A stretch of DNA of 64,000 nt from Pseudomonadota bacterium (GCA_026388315.1 JAPLKA010000021.1:23154-87153); one strand, 5' to 3'; shown: positions 1-7,278, counted from the first letter of the stretch. The notes: generated from the sequence alone by a model not told the origin. Program-made: numbers and translations.

Positions 1-128
1 CTGAGGAGAGAAACAATTTTTGGCGATGGTGCAGCGGTGCGGTCCGGCTGGTATACAGGCCTTAAATCCTGTTCCAGCCTTTCAACGAGCTTATTGTGGT
101 ATTTCTCCACGAAATCCTTCAGGTTCAT
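1..128 (-). CDS. Unknown protein, N-terminal fragment (cut by window edge)
   Basis: The first 42 codons are present; the gene runs off the left edge. The ATG at 126-128 follows a strong AGGAGG-type ribosome-binding site at about 133-139. The visible residues are charged and amphipathic at the N-terminus (MNLKDFVEKYHNK) and then Pro-rich. I do not recognise a family. It is preceded by the conserved element promoter at 244-284, so it probably begins a new transcript rather than reading through from the 233-aa gene. Confidence 0.6.
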   Translation of the reverse strand, partial: MNLKDFVEKYHNKLVERLEQDLRPVYQPDRTAAPSPKIVSLL

Positions 129-170
129 GGATTCCTCCTTTTTTTGATGTTTTTTGAATCTTATGTGTTT

Positions 171-214
171 ATAAGGGGTGACCCCTTAAAACTACTAAGG
201 GGTCGTGTGTGAGG
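171..214. repeat. Direct repeat copy A with palindrome AAGGGGTGACCCCTT
   Basis: About 44 bp repeated at 545-588 with a few differences. The core at 173-187 is a perfect palindrome with a single central base, and a half-site (AAGGGGT) follows 11 bp later. It lies between the conserved promoter at 244-284 and the gene starting at 128, a position suitable for an operator. The sequence on its right (about 270-315) resembles the 3' end of the 233-aa gene, so the repeat may come from duplication of a gene tail. Confidence 0.7.
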
Positions 215-243
215 GGATTATGGTAAGTTTCACTTAATGACGT

Positions 244-284
244 TTTCGAGAGATCTACTGATGACTATTTTACTTATATTACTT
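244..284 (-). promoter_or_regulatory. Conserved element promoter, copy 1
   Basis: Read on the minus strand this has AAGTAATA, about 16 bp, then CAGTAGATCTCTCGAAAA. The same two-block sequence recurs before the minus-strand operons starting at 7203, 22739 and 24547. It lies about 116 bp upstream of the ATG at 128. That it is a promoter or transcribed leader signal is inferred from conservation and placement. Confidence 0.55.
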
Positions 285-443
285 CTTTGCATTGTTTTTC
301 TCTCCTGATGTTTGAGTACCCAGTTTTATATTCACACATGCCTCAATGATTCCGAAAAGCTAACCCCTAAAATGGGGTGTCTACAAAATTGTCTACAAAT
401 TATTGGACAAGATTAATTTTCCGATAAGGTTTTAAAAATGACT

Positions 444-555
444 AAAACTTGTAAATTTTGGATTTTACTATTTTACAGACAGGTATGGTCAGATTTTCAA
501 AAAATGCATATTTTACAAGTTTTAAAGGAGGCAACAGATGCATGATAAGGGGTGA
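444..555 (+). promoter_or_regulatory. Inverted repeat followed by a five-codon ORF with strong RBS
   Basis: A 12-bp perfect inverted repeat (AAAACTTGTAAA at 444-455, its complement at 512-523) is followed by AAAGGAGG at 524-531 and ATG CAT GAT AAG GGG TGA at 538-555. The tiny ORF overlaps the palindrome of repeat copy B. This could be a leader peptide or relic start site; no gene follows on the plus strand, since the next ORF is antisense. Confidence 0.3.
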
Positions 556-588
556 CCCCTTCCAACTGCTAAGGGGTCGTGTGTGAGG
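545..588. repeat. Direct repeat copy B with palindrome AAGGGGTGACCCCTT
   Basis: Second copy of the repeat at 171-214, with the palindrome at 547-561. It lies just downstream of the stop of the 233-aa minus-strand gene. Both copies are followed to the right by related AT-rich sequence (TATATTACTTCTTTGCATT), which supports an origin by duplication. Confidence 0.7.
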
Positions 589-618
589 GTATACGTAATA
601 CTTAATAACTATTTTATA

Positions 619-1320
619 TTACTTCTTTGCATTAGGGAATGGCAAATTTTTCTCTCTTGATACTTGCGGACCTTTCTCCTCTTCTGGAGCTTGTGTAGCT
701 TTCTCGCCTGATGTTTGAGGACCTTTCTCGCCTGGAGCTTGAGGACCATTGATTAACTTCTGTATCTTTTTGTTTATATCCAGCATGGCCGTGTTCACTT
801 CGTTATGTATCGCCGCGAGCTTTTTAACCTCTTCGTAGCTGGATATCGACTGTAGTTCAAATATTTTCTCATTGAGCACTTTTATGCCCGCAGCCAGTTG
901 ACCGATTTTCTCATCACGCGGAACCAGGCACATTGAAATTTTCCTGTTAGCGAGCAATAATTTCTTCTCTTTTGAGTCGTTCACTTCCCTCCATTTTTCA
1001 GGCTTGAACGAATGCAGGCTCGGGACATTCGACTTGATGCTTTCCCACAGTTTATGTACCGTATCATCCAGTTCTTTGAATACTTCGACGGCATCTTCGT
1101 ATTTGATTCGGAACGCAACCTGCCTTTTCAGTTTATTTAATTCCCTGTCCAGACCGGTAAGGTTGATGACAAGCTCAATCCCCATACGGCCTCCCACAGG
1201 TATAATAAATATGCTGTCCGGTTCGAGCGCATCGCTCAGTTTTCTTTCAAACCGTTTTTGCTGTCTTAACAGCCTTTCCTGTTCTTCATTTTTTTGTGTC
1301 TCTATTGCCGTTTGCTCCAT
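619..1320 (-). CDS. Unknown coiled-coil protein with Pro/Gly-rich tail
   Basis: The product has 233 residues. The N-terminus and middle are rich in Glu, Lys, Leu and Gln with heptad-like spacing, suggesting coiled coil. The last 40 residues are a degenerate repeat of about eight residues (GPQAPGEK, GPQTSGEK, TQAPEEEK, GPQVSREK). There is no signal peptide or membrane segment, and no family is recognised. The ATG has a good RBS (AGGAGG). It follows the NusA-like gene by 27 bp and is probably co-transcribed with it. The tail repeats have counterparts near 290-320, where a partial copy of the gene end appears. Confidence 0.65.
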   Translation of the reverse strand: MEQTAIETQKNEEQERLLRQQKRFERKLSDALEPDSIFIIPVGGRMGIELVINLTGLDRELNKLKRQVAFRIKYEDAVEVFKELDDTVHKLWESIKSNVPSLHSFKPEKWREVNDSKEKKLLLANRKISMCLVPRDEKIGQLAAGIKVLNEKIFELQSISSYEEVKKLAAIHNEVNTAMLDINKKIQKLINGPQAPGEKGPQTSGEKATQAPEEEKGPQVSREKNLPFPNAKK

Positions 1321-1342
1321 ATTTTATTTCCTCCTTTTTTAT

Positions 1343-1407
1343 ATTGTTCAATTACTTCCTGACTGATTCCTTGATCTGTATTGTTCTATTACTTCCTGAC
1401 TGATTCC
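1343..1407. repeat. Tandem 37-bp duplication at the end of the NusA-like gene
   Basis: Positions 1343-1370 and 1380-1407 are nearly identical (one mismatch) with a 37-bp period. Because 37 is not a multiple of three, the second copy is read in another frame, which gives the NusA-like protein its last residues (SRNQSGSN). The original stop context may have been lost. Confidence 0.75.
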
Positions 1408-2061
1408 CTTTATCTCTATCTTCACGTTGTAACATAGCTTGGATGCCAATGTTATGTTCAACCCCTTCTTCCCGATGAACAGGCCGAGGCATCTGTTGTC
1501 TACGATAACATGTACTTCTTTGCCGTCGTCGAAGCTCGTTACTACTTCGATCGATTCCAGATTTCCCGGCGGGCATAACGCATTGACGACAAATTCTTTG
1601 ATGTCATTTGAATATTTTACGAACGACAACTTCTCGCCAAAGTAATTCTCAAACCTTATGTCCTCAGTATATTGCTTGAGCATATCGTATAATTCGTAGC
1701 TGGTGCTGATATGGTTATCCGACGTATCAATAGCTACCTTAATATACCTCCCGATTATGATAGATGATCTTTTGATTAATATTCCCTGATTTATACAAAT
1801 GTCAGACAGCAGATACTCGAGTATCCTTCGTACATATTGCGGAGACCTCTGGGTGAGTGTTACCCGCGCACCGTTGATGCCGTATATGGAGGCCATTCCC
1901 GTTTCTCCAATCTTGAATTCTTTCCGGGCATACTTTTTAGGGAGAAGAGCCAATACTTCAGAGTTCAATATTTTTGTAAGATATGAGTCATAGTCCGGCA
2001 TCGACTTCAGAATGATAAAAGCAGCAAGGTAGCCTATTTTATATTCAATAGCATTAATCAA
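1348..2061 (-). CDS. NusA-like transcription elongation/antitermination protein
   Basis: The 237 residues follow the order of the NusA RNA-binding core. Residues 35-82 resemble the end of the NusA S1 domain and the linker after it (ALLPKKYARKEF, then GARVTLTQRSPQYVRRILEYL). Residues 92-165 match KH1 in outline but lack its GxxG loop, and the strand FVVNALCPPGNL matches the conserved FVANALAPA segment. Residues 185-219 are an intact KH2 with IGKKG at 196-200. The N-terminal RNA-polymerase-binding domain of cellular NusA is missing or reduced. The start is TTG at 2061, directly after a stop codon. The gene lies in an operon with SSB1. I infer an element-encoded partner of RNA polymerase; no function has been shown. 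Confidence 0.7.
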   Translation of the reverse strand: MINAIEYKIGYLAAFIILKSMPDYDSYLTKILNSEVLALLPKKYARKEFKIGETGMASIYGINGARVTLTQRSPQYVRRILEYLLSDICINQGILIKRSSIIIGRYIKVAIDTSDNHISTSYELYDMLKQYTEDIRFENYFGEKLSFVKYSNDIKEFVVNALCPPGNLESIEVVTSFDDGKEVHVIVDNRCLGLFIGKKGLNITLASKLCYNVKIEIKGISQEVIEQYRSRNQSGSN

Positions 2062-2134
2062 TTATTCTTCTCACAGGCAGATATTTTTCCGACCCATTTA
2101 TGACGTCATCAACAGACCCGGGCCACAAATGCAC
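2054..2134 (-). CDS. Possible 26-aa small protein
   Basis: A GTG-started ORF with a GAG-type RBS fills the gap between SSB1 and the NusA-like gene and overlaps the NusA-like start by a few bases, as in coupled translation. The peptide begins VHLWPGSVDDVIN and ends YLPVRRIID. Length alone cannot prove coding; position and RBS are the only support. Confidence 0.3.
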   Translation of the reverse strand: MHLWPGSVDDVINGSEKYLPVRRIID

Positions 2135-2168
2135 CTCTATTATTTTTTATTCATCGAATTCCTGGAGA

Positions 2169-2624
2169 TTACATTTCAATATCATCATCGAATTCCGGGA
2201 AAAATTCGTCGGCGCTTATGTTTGCAGCCTTGTTTACTTCTTTTTTGAAACCTGTTTTTTTATCACTACTTCCTGTTTCAGAAGTCTTTTTATCTCCCGA
2301 GGGAAGCATGATCACATTGTTTGCAACGATTGAAAACTGTCTCCTTTTAGAACCGTCCTTCCCGTCGTATCCGCGAGATTCTATCTTGCCTTCAACGTAG
2401 ATCATGCGCCCTTTCCTGACATATTCGCCAACTATCTCGGCGAGCTTACGCCATACATGAATGTCATGCCATTCTGTTCGTTCGTGCTTCGTTCCGCTTT
2501 TGTCTTTCCATGACTCCGACGTTGCCAAGCTGAACGTTGCGACGGCTGTGCCGTCGGCTGTGTACCTTAATTCAGGATCCTTTCCGACGCGGCCTATTAA
2601 AGTTACACGATTTACTGATGCCAT
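2169..2624 (-). CDS. ssb: Single-stranded DNA-binding protein (SSB1)
   Basis: The 151 residues contain a typical bacterial SSB OB fold. It starts MASVNRVTLIGRVGKDPELR and continues with ATFSLATSESW, TEWHDIHVW and YVEGKIESRGY. The acidic C-terminal tip (FFPEFDDDIEM) resembles the DDDIPF partner-binding tail but lacks the final Phe. It follows the 57-aa zinc-ribbon gene with a four-base gap and good RBS. It protects ssDNA during replication of the element. A second, divergent SSB-like gene lies at 15926-16288. Confidence 0.95.
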   Translation of the reverse strand: MASVNRVTLIGRVGKDPELRYTADGTAVATFSLATSESWKDKSGTKHERTEWHDIHVWRKLAEIVGEYVRKGRMIYVEGKIESRGYDGKDGSKRRQFSIVANNVIMLPSGDKKTSETGSSDKKTGFKKEVNKAANISADEFFPEFDDDIEM

Positions 2625-2626
2625 GA

Positions 2627-2800
2627 TTAATCCTCCTTATTATTTTTTGCTTGTACTTCAGCGGTTGATTTTGCTGTTCCCAGTACTTTTCCACATACAG
2701 TACATCTAAAAGTGCCTTTTACCATCAGGTTACATAGCCGGTTGCCCTTGCCATACCTTTTGTCTTGAAATTCGTGTTCACAATTACATTTTAATATCAT
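2627..2800 (-). CDS. 57-aa zinc-ribbon protein
   Basis: The ORF begins MILKCNCEHEFQDKRYGKG and has paired cysteines (CNC near the start, RLCN, then CTVCG), the pattern of a small zinc ribbon. A very strong RBS (AGGAGG) precedes the ATG at 2798-2800, and the stop almost touches the SSB1 start. Similar small Cys proteins occur in phages and plasmids next to replication genes (family knowledge); the function is unknown. Confidence 0.7.
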   Translation of the reverse strand: MILKCNCEHEFQDKRYGKGNRLCNLMVKGTFRCTVCGKVLGTAKSTAEVQAKNNKED

Positions 2801-2818
2801 CCTTAAACCTCCTTTTTT

Positions 2819-2917
2819 TTAAATTTTCGGTCCCATTGAACATTCCAACGCAATTTCTGCTTCCCTGTTTAGTTGACCCGTCTTTCCCCCATGTCTGCTT
2901 ATTGTGTTCACGGCCAT
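2819..2917 (-). CDS. Possible 32-aa small protein
   Basis: From ATG at 2915-2917 the ORF reads MAVNTISRHGGKTGQLN and ends CSMGPKI. The frame is open back to the stop codon of the upstream 80-aa gene, so the true start may be further upstream at a non-standard codon. It fills the gap between two operon members. Evidence is limited to frame and position. Confidence 0.35.
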   Translation of the reverse strand: MAVNTISRHGGKTGQLNREAEIALECSMGPKI

Positions 2918-2953
2918 CGACCAAACTCTAAGCCCTATCCCGATATTTACCGT

Positions 2954-3196
2954 TCACCTTTGCCGCCTGGCGTATTTTTCCCATTCGTCGCATACGTGAT
3001 CTGCCTCAACCACGTATCTTCTGCTCATTTCCAGTCCGATGGCGGGGCATCGATATCCGTGACCCAAGGGGTAGCCATCGATGCCCCGGAGCTCTAATAA
3101 TTGCCGGTGCTTGCAGAATTTACAGCGACGAAATCTTGAATTTTCAGCCTCTATGACGCTTTTTCTATAATTTAGTTCTTGCTTGTTTTTATTCAC
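2954..3196 (-). CDS. 80-aa Cys-rich protein, putative metal binding
   Basis: The start is GTG at 3194-3196 behind AAGGAG. The protein has a basic N-terminus, CKFCKHRQ, then RCPAIGLEMSRRY and HVCDEW, giving four Cys and nearby His that could hold zinc. No membrane segment is present. It is the first gene of the SSB1/NusA-like operon and lies behind a GTAATAC-related sequence at 3231-3247. The function is not recognised. Confidence 0.65.
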   Translation of the reverse strand: MNKNKQELNYRKSVIEAENSRFRRCKFCKHRQLLELRGIDGYPLGHGYRCPAIGLEMSRRYVVEADHVCDEWEKYARRQR

Positions 3197-3230
3197 ACCT
3201 ACTCCTTGAACAGATATTTTTAGAGAATGT

Positions 3231-3247
3231 ATTTGTATATGTATTAA
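3231..3247 (-). promoter_or_regulatory. GTAATAC-type element, variant
   Basis: Read on the minus strand: TTAATACATATACAAAT, 35 bp upstream of the GTG at 3196. It matches the first block (AAGTAATACATAANCAAAAT) of the conserved promoter. The second block (CAGTAGGT) is absent. Confidence 0.4.
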
Positions 3248-3348
3248 CGCAACGTGTTTTGGTTAAAAGAACTTCCCACCGCAAAAGTGAAAATTTGAAC
3301 CCCCAACTGCCCTAAGGTACTCTCCTATATGGTATAATACACGTGTAC

Positions 3349-3482
3349 TGTAACCAGCTGATATCATTGCTTAAAAGACCTCTTTTTTTCCCCACAGGTG
3401 CGCGCCGGGGGGTCTTGTAACCAGTTGATATAATTACTTAAAAGACCTTTTTCGTTCCCCACAGGTGCGCACCCCCCATGTA
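3349..3482. repeat. Two 67-bp direct repeats, possible replication iterons
   Basis: Copies start at 3349 and 3416, each beginning TGTAACCAG and containing CTTAAAAGACCT, CCCCACAGGTGCGC and a GC-rich end. The second copy has the palindrome GGTGCGCACC. They lie in the 440-bp gene-free stretch (3197-3639) beside the initiator-domain gene, whose 3' end faces them. A role as an origin is inferred from the neighbour and repeat form. The rest of the stretch has a TATAAT-like word at 3333-3338 and nothing else I can name. Confidence 0.5.
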
Positions 3483-3589
3483 AAAAACGAGTGATGGTTA
3501 ACCTTCCCCCGGGTAGAAGATTATTTTTGTGATATGGATGGTACAATGGCATTTATTTTCTACAGGATTTTTTTGTAAGATTTAGTTGC

Positions 3590-3618
3590 AAAAAAATCCC
3601 CTTTTTGAGAGGGGGATT
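3590..3618 (-). terminator. Intrinsic terminator after the primase/initiator gene
   Basis: On the minus strand AATCCCC is followed by a short loop, its complement GGGGATT and a run of seven T. The flanking sequence (TTGCAAAAAA... and ...GATGGTGGAGAATT type) is shared with the terminator at 9677-9705, so the two look like copies of one module. Confidence 0.75.
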
Positions 3619-3639
3619 GAAGGAGGATGATGGAGAATT

Positions 3640-5232
3640 TTATCTGAAGTACACTACTATTACCTTGCCTGACGATGTTTGAGTAATGCTAATCCTTGAG
3701 AAGACCTTCTCCTGGAGTTCCTTATGAGCTTCCAAGAGCTGTTGTCTGACTCTTGCCGGACCGTTTTCTTCTCTTATCTGTAAACGCTGAGCAAGTTGCG
3801 TATATGATATATTTACCTTGAGATTATCTGACATAGCAAGCACCGGCGACAGGCATCTGTATATCCCTCTCGCAAGACCGTTATTAAGAGAGATGTACGT
3901 ACTGTAGTTTAAACTACTGGCAAAACCAGCGTTTATATTCTTCAGGAATACCAGGTTTAGCCATATTTTTGTGGTATATACCCTCTCTTCGTCATCAGCT
4001 TTTTGCCCTGAAAAAATGATCCTGTCAAAAATACCAAACGAATCTGTGATAAACTTTCTTTTTTCCGCATCGTAGAAAGTTTTCTCTGTGACAATTGTCA
4101 GGGACTTTATTCTCAGCAGTGATTCTTTTATCATCTTGGATACCTTACCCGAACTGTGGTTTAAATTGATCATTCGCGCTATATCTCTCAATCCGCCTAC
4201 CTCAACCGGATTCGAAATTGGCTTCGGCATTCCGGACAGCACCATATTGACAGCCATAAACACAGCCTCGTCAAAAGGTCCGGGCAATCCCATCTTCGAG
4301 GGGATTACTACCCATTTACTAGACTCCTTGCCGAACTCCTGCACGACAGATATTTCCTCCACCTTGTGTATTCTCGTTCTGCTGTGAGTAAAAATGGGAA
4401 ACCGCAACAGGTTTTTTTCGTGGTACATCCTCTGTACCGTCACATCGTTAAGGCTGTGCCGGTAAAGTATGCTTTTTACAGTTCGTTCCACCTCTTTAGC
4501 GGGCAGAGGCGGATCGTTCTTCTGATTCCATACCTCTGCCATTTCCATACATTCCTCGTAGTCCAGCCTATCATTGACCCAACTTCCGCATAACCGGGCA
4601 AGCGTATTGTTCCTGCTTCCCTTGTTGACTCCCTTGTAGAGCTGTTTCAAATCGATAACTTTTTTATTTTGCTCTTGTGATACGAATATATCAGGCAATG
4701 GAGTTATGGGCGCATCAACGGACTCCCATGTATACTGCATCCCTGTCAGATGCACACTCGGCGGGGCGACGACATAGCCTCCGTCCGCTCTGATGTCTAT
4801 TTTATTGTCACCATTAACGGAGTTCTTGACGTAACCCTTCACTGGATAACGATAGTAGGCGTGAGCGCCCCGGGCGGTCCTGACAACAGCAGTATTGAGA
4901 TATCCTTTGTTTTTCGCCCACATGACCGCCTCTGTTGAATCGAAGTCAACGACAAGCAGGTTTGATATTTTTCCCGTGACGATTGCAATATTCGCCATCG
5001 GCCATTTTGAAAACCATTCTCTTATCTCATTTTCGGTCGGGTGTCTTTGCTGATATTCGCTCCATTTGACGAGCGGAGCCTTTGTATCTTTCAGTCGTTC
5101 ATCTATGACAACACCTTTCGAATAGTGAGACCCTTTTACGGGGATTATTGAAAATCCTTGATTCAAATACCACAAGGCGTAGAATAACGTGCTGTTCCCG
5201 GATTTGTCATCGACTATAGCTGCAGAATTCAT
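3640..5232 (-). CDS. Primase-polymerase fused to plasmid-type replication initiator
   Basis: The 530-residue protein starts at ATG 5230-5232 (RBS GGGGAGGG); an upstream ATG would add 13 residues without an RBS. Residues 15-190 are a Prim-Pol domain (bifunctional DNA primase/polymerase): VVDFDS with catalytic Asp 96 and 98, the TARGAHAYYRY strand, and IDIRADGGYVVAPPSVH. A primase C-terminal helical segment follows (about 205-265, LARLCGSWVNDRLDYEEC). The C-terminal half (about 275-530) looks like winged-helix plasmid initiators of the RepA/RPA type, with KIWLNLVFLKNINAGF and YTQLAQRL. It probably opens the origin and primes replication of the element. Confidence 0.75.
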   Translation of the reverse strand: MNSAAIVDDKSGNSTLFYALWYLNQGFSIIPVKGSHYSKGVVIDERLKDTKAPLVKWSEYQQRHPTENEIREWFSKWPMANIAIVTGKISNLLVVDFDSTEAVMWAKNKGYLNTAVVRTARGAHAYYRYPVKGYVKNSVNGDNKIDIRADGGYVVAPPSVHLTGMQYTWESVDAPITPLPDIFVSQEQNKKVIDLKQLYKGVNKGSRNNTLARLCGSWVNDRLDYEECMEMAEVWNQKNDPPLPAKEVERTVKSILYRHSLNDVTVQRMYHEKNLLRFPIFTHSRTRIHKVEEISVVQEFGKESSKWVVIPSKMGLPGPFDEAVFMAVNMVLSGMPKPISNPVEVGGLRDIARMINLNHSSGKVSKMIKESLLRIKSLTIVTEKTFYDAEKRKFITDSFGIFDRIIFSGQKADDEERVYTTKIWLNLVFLKNINAGFASSLNYSTYISLNNGLARGIYRCLSPVLAMSDNLKVNISYTQLAQRLQIREENGPARVRQQLLEAHKELQEKVFSRISITQTSSGKVIVVYFR

Positions 5233-5276
5233 GAATGATCCCTCCCCTGTTTTTTTCGGAATGATGCACACATTGA

Positions 5277-5294
5277 GTATTACGGAAGTAATAT
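5277..5294. promoter_or_regulatory. Inverted repeat between divergent genes, GTAATAC type
   Basis: GTATTACGGAAGTAATAT contains the 14-bp inverted repeat ATTAC-GGAA-GTAAT. It sits between the divergent starts of the primase/initiator (5232, -) and the 128-aa gene (5327, +). It carries GTAATAC on the minus strand, the word that recurs before other element operons. Confidence 0.5.
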
Positions 5295-5326
5295 AGGGAG
5301 AGTAAACTACATCCAGGAGGTCTGAT

Positions 5327-5713
5327 TTGCTTATAAATTTTGTTCAGAGTTTATTATCTATGTTGTTCAAGAAGCGTGACGTAAAAAATCTTAAAATCGC
5401 AGATGCATATTTTAACGGAAGCCGCCACTTTAACGAACTTCTCGGATATGTGTATCAGCAGGAGAAGATTTATGAATATAACGCTGCCATCAACAGCACC
5501 GATGTCGAGGCGTTTGGTTTTGAGCTTCCGTTAACTGGGACCAGTCTCGAACATAACTTCTTTATTTTCAGTCGTGTAGAGGTAGCCGAGGAATGGGCGT
5601 CCGGAGGCGGTTTGCCCAACAACAGGGCGATAATCCCGTTGTATCTAAAGATATCCATGGAATCCATGCGATTCCCCGAAGTATCCGGGATAGGCAGAAC
5701 ATATGTCAACTGA
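5327..5713 (+). CDS. Unknown 128-aa protein
   Basis: It starts at TTG 5327-5329, six bases after a perfect AGGAGG. The N-terminus (MLINFVQSLLSMLFKKRD) is hydrophobic then basic; the rest looks soluble, with a Gly/Pro-rich turn (SGGGLPNNR) and the end GIGRTYVN. No family is recognised. It is transcribed divergently from the primase/initiator and convergently with the next gene, with a shared terminator at 5722-5760. Confidence 0.6.
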   Translation: MLINFVQSLLSMLFKKRDVKNLKIADAYFNGSRHFNELLGYVYQQEKIYEYNAAINSTDVEAFGFELPLTGTSLEHNFFIFSRVEVAEEWASGGGLPNNRAIIPLYLKISMESMRFPEVSGIGRTYVN

Positions 5714-5721
5714 AAACAAAA

Positions 5722-5760
5722 AAGGGCGTGGCACCAGTGTTTCTGAGCGCCACACCCCTT
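5722..5760. terminator. Bidirectional terminator
   Basis: AAGGGCGTGGC pairs with GCCACACCCCTT around a 16-base loop, between two convergent stop codons (5713 and 5772). A-rich sequence on the left supplies the T run for the minus-strand transcript. Confidence 0.7.
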
Positions 5761-5771
5761 GATTCTACGAT

Positions 5772-6464
5772 CTAATCGACAAAGCCAAAATCTTCCTCAT
5801 CCAGTTCGACAAGGTTGTCCTTGCAGTTTAATTCAGGAAACATCTCTTCCTCTGTGTAAATGCTTCCGTAATAATTCACGAATACCCATTTTTCTATTGA
5901 ACAGGGTTCCCACTGTTCGTCATCGTGGCGTATGTCGTATTTGAAGTCGTACCCCGGCGGGGGCGTTGCGTCTCTGATATCACTGAACAGACATTCCTTC
6001 CCTTTGACGACTACCCTCTGAAATGTCACGGGGGGTTGCAGGCTTTTGACAAACTCGTCATATCCAACAACACATTCCGGCGTTTCGACAGTCAGTTTGT
6101 ACCCTACAGGCAATACCTGATCGCGCGTGACGAGAGATCCCCACAAATCCCATGCTGTATCGCCGTAAAACTGAAACAGCGTATGGCGGCACGGAGCAAT
6201 GACGGTCGATATAAAATTTGTGACTGCTTTCAGCTTTTCTTCGTCATATCTGAAGTAGTAATCGCCCTGATAAGGCACGAGCTCGTAGAAGCATTTATTC
6301 CCGGGGCCAACATCGCGATTTATACTGAAATCTACACCATCATCTTCATACCCGATAACGGAGCCCAGTATTGACGATTCCAATTCTCCAATCTTATTTC
6401 TCATCTCTTCAGGGGTTAGTTTTGATTCAAAAGTAACTGATTCCATAGTAATATAATATCCCAT
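5772..6464 (-). CDS. Unknown 230-aa protein
   Basis: I chose ATG 6462-6464 because AGGAG stands seven bases upstream; an in-frame upstream ATG lacks an RBS and would overlap the 34-aa gene in another frame. The sequence starts MGYYITMESVTFESKLTPEE and continues with GPGNKCFYELVPYQGDYYF, and a very acidic C-terminus (DEEDFGFVD). No catalytic motif or membrane segment is evident. It is the last gene of the operon starting at 7203. Confidence 0.65.
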   Translation of the reverse strand: MGYYITMESVTFESKLTPEEMRNKIGELESSILGSVIGYEDDGVDFSINRDVGPGNKCFYELVPYQGDYYFRYDEEKLKAVTNFISTVIAPCRHTLFQFYGDTAWDLWGSLVTRDQVLPVGYKLTVETPECVVGYDEFVKSLQPPVTFQRVVVKGKECLFSDIRDATPPPGYDFKYDIRHDDEQWEPCSIEKWVFVNYYGSIYTEEEMFPELNCKDNLVELDEEDFGFVD

Positions 6465-6472
6465 ATAATCTC

Positions 6473-6577
6473 CTAATATTTTACAACGTATGCTATCTTT
6501 CCCATTTTGACAAAATAGGGAAGCATCTTTTTCAGTATGTAGTCGTGTCCACCGTTTTCCCAAACGATTCTAATCAT
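6473..6577 (-). CDS. 34-aa small protein
   Basis: ATG at 6575-6577 follows GGAGGCAAC. The peptide begins MIRIVWENGGHDYIL and ends MGKIAYVVKY; the TAG overlaps the AGGAG of the next gene, typical of coupled translation. The sequence could be a short beta-rich fold. Function unknown. Confidence 0.5.
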   Translation of the reverse strand: MIRIVWENGGHDYILKKMLPYFVKMGKIAYVVKY

Positions 6578-6724
6578 GTTGCCTCCTTAGATATTTAATT
6601 TTTTGTAGCTGTGATAGTTGCTTCTATTTGTTTTAAGAGTAAAACTTCGACTTTTTTATATGCCACTCTTTACAGGGGTATGGTTAGACAAGCTGAAGTG
6701 TCCTGTTCTGCTCATTCGTATACG

Positions 6725-6985
6725 TTATCGCCGCTCTTTCTTGTATTTTGTGCATGAAGTAATGGAGATGGCTATACCGGGGATTGTGTCGCCATATTTC
6801 CATCTGGGGGCAATGTAGTCTGATAGTATCTCATGGTAAAAATCACCGTGGGTAATATCCATTCCTACCGGACAGAAACTTCTTATATATCTTGCGCAGG
6901 TGGTGCAAAGGTGCTTGCTCTGCGGATAGGCCAGGCTTTCTGCCGTTCTGGTAATGATTTTTTCAACGGCATCTTTTGTCTGCAT
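6725..6985 (-). CDS. 86-aa Cys-containing protein
   Basis: Contains HLCTTCARYIRSFCPVG (C-x2-C and a third Cys nine residues later) and a fourth Cys near the end (SCTKYKKERR), with nearby His: a plausible metal site. Its ATG lies three bases from the stop of the upstream gene, with an AGGAGG RBS inside that gene's end. The family is unknown. The 147 bp after its stop, before 6577, hold no gene I can support. Confidence 0.6.
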   Translation of the reverse strand: MQTKDAVEKIITRTAESLAYPQSKHLCTTCARYIRSFCPVGMDITHGDFYHEILSDYIAPRWKYGDTIPGIAISITSCTKYKKERR

Positions 6986-6987
6986 GG

Positions 6988-7203
6988 TTATCCTCCTTCC
7001 GCGACGTAATGGTTCTGATTAAAGCCACACCCTGAACATATTGATTTATCCCTGCATTTTTTGCATACCTCCTCCTTCCTGATGAAGCCGGGCAGTTCCT
7101 TGAAGATCATTTCCATTGTACTGGTCATAGGTCTTTCTATTGCCCATGCAATCCTTCTGAGCATTGAGGATGCCAGTTGTGATAATTCTGGTGTATATGC
7201 CAT
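6988..7203 (-). CDS. 71-aa Cys-rich protein
   Basis: Helical N-terminus (LSQLASSMLRRIAWAIER) followed by VCKKCRDKSICSGCGFNQ, a four-Cys zinc-ribbon-like cluster. It is the first gene of the 7203-5772 operon, with GGAGGGCAAC before the ATG. The conserved two-block promoter lies 76 bp upstream. Function unknown. Confidence 0.6.
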   Translation of the reverse strand: MAYTPELSQLASSMLRRIAWAIERPMTSTMEMIFKELPGFIRKEEVCKKCRDKSICSGCGFNQNHYVAEGG

Positions 7204-7278
7204 AATGTTGCCCTCCTTAATTTTTTATAATTGGATTTAAAACGAAAAAACCTTCCCAAAATGGAGGTTTGCTGATTG

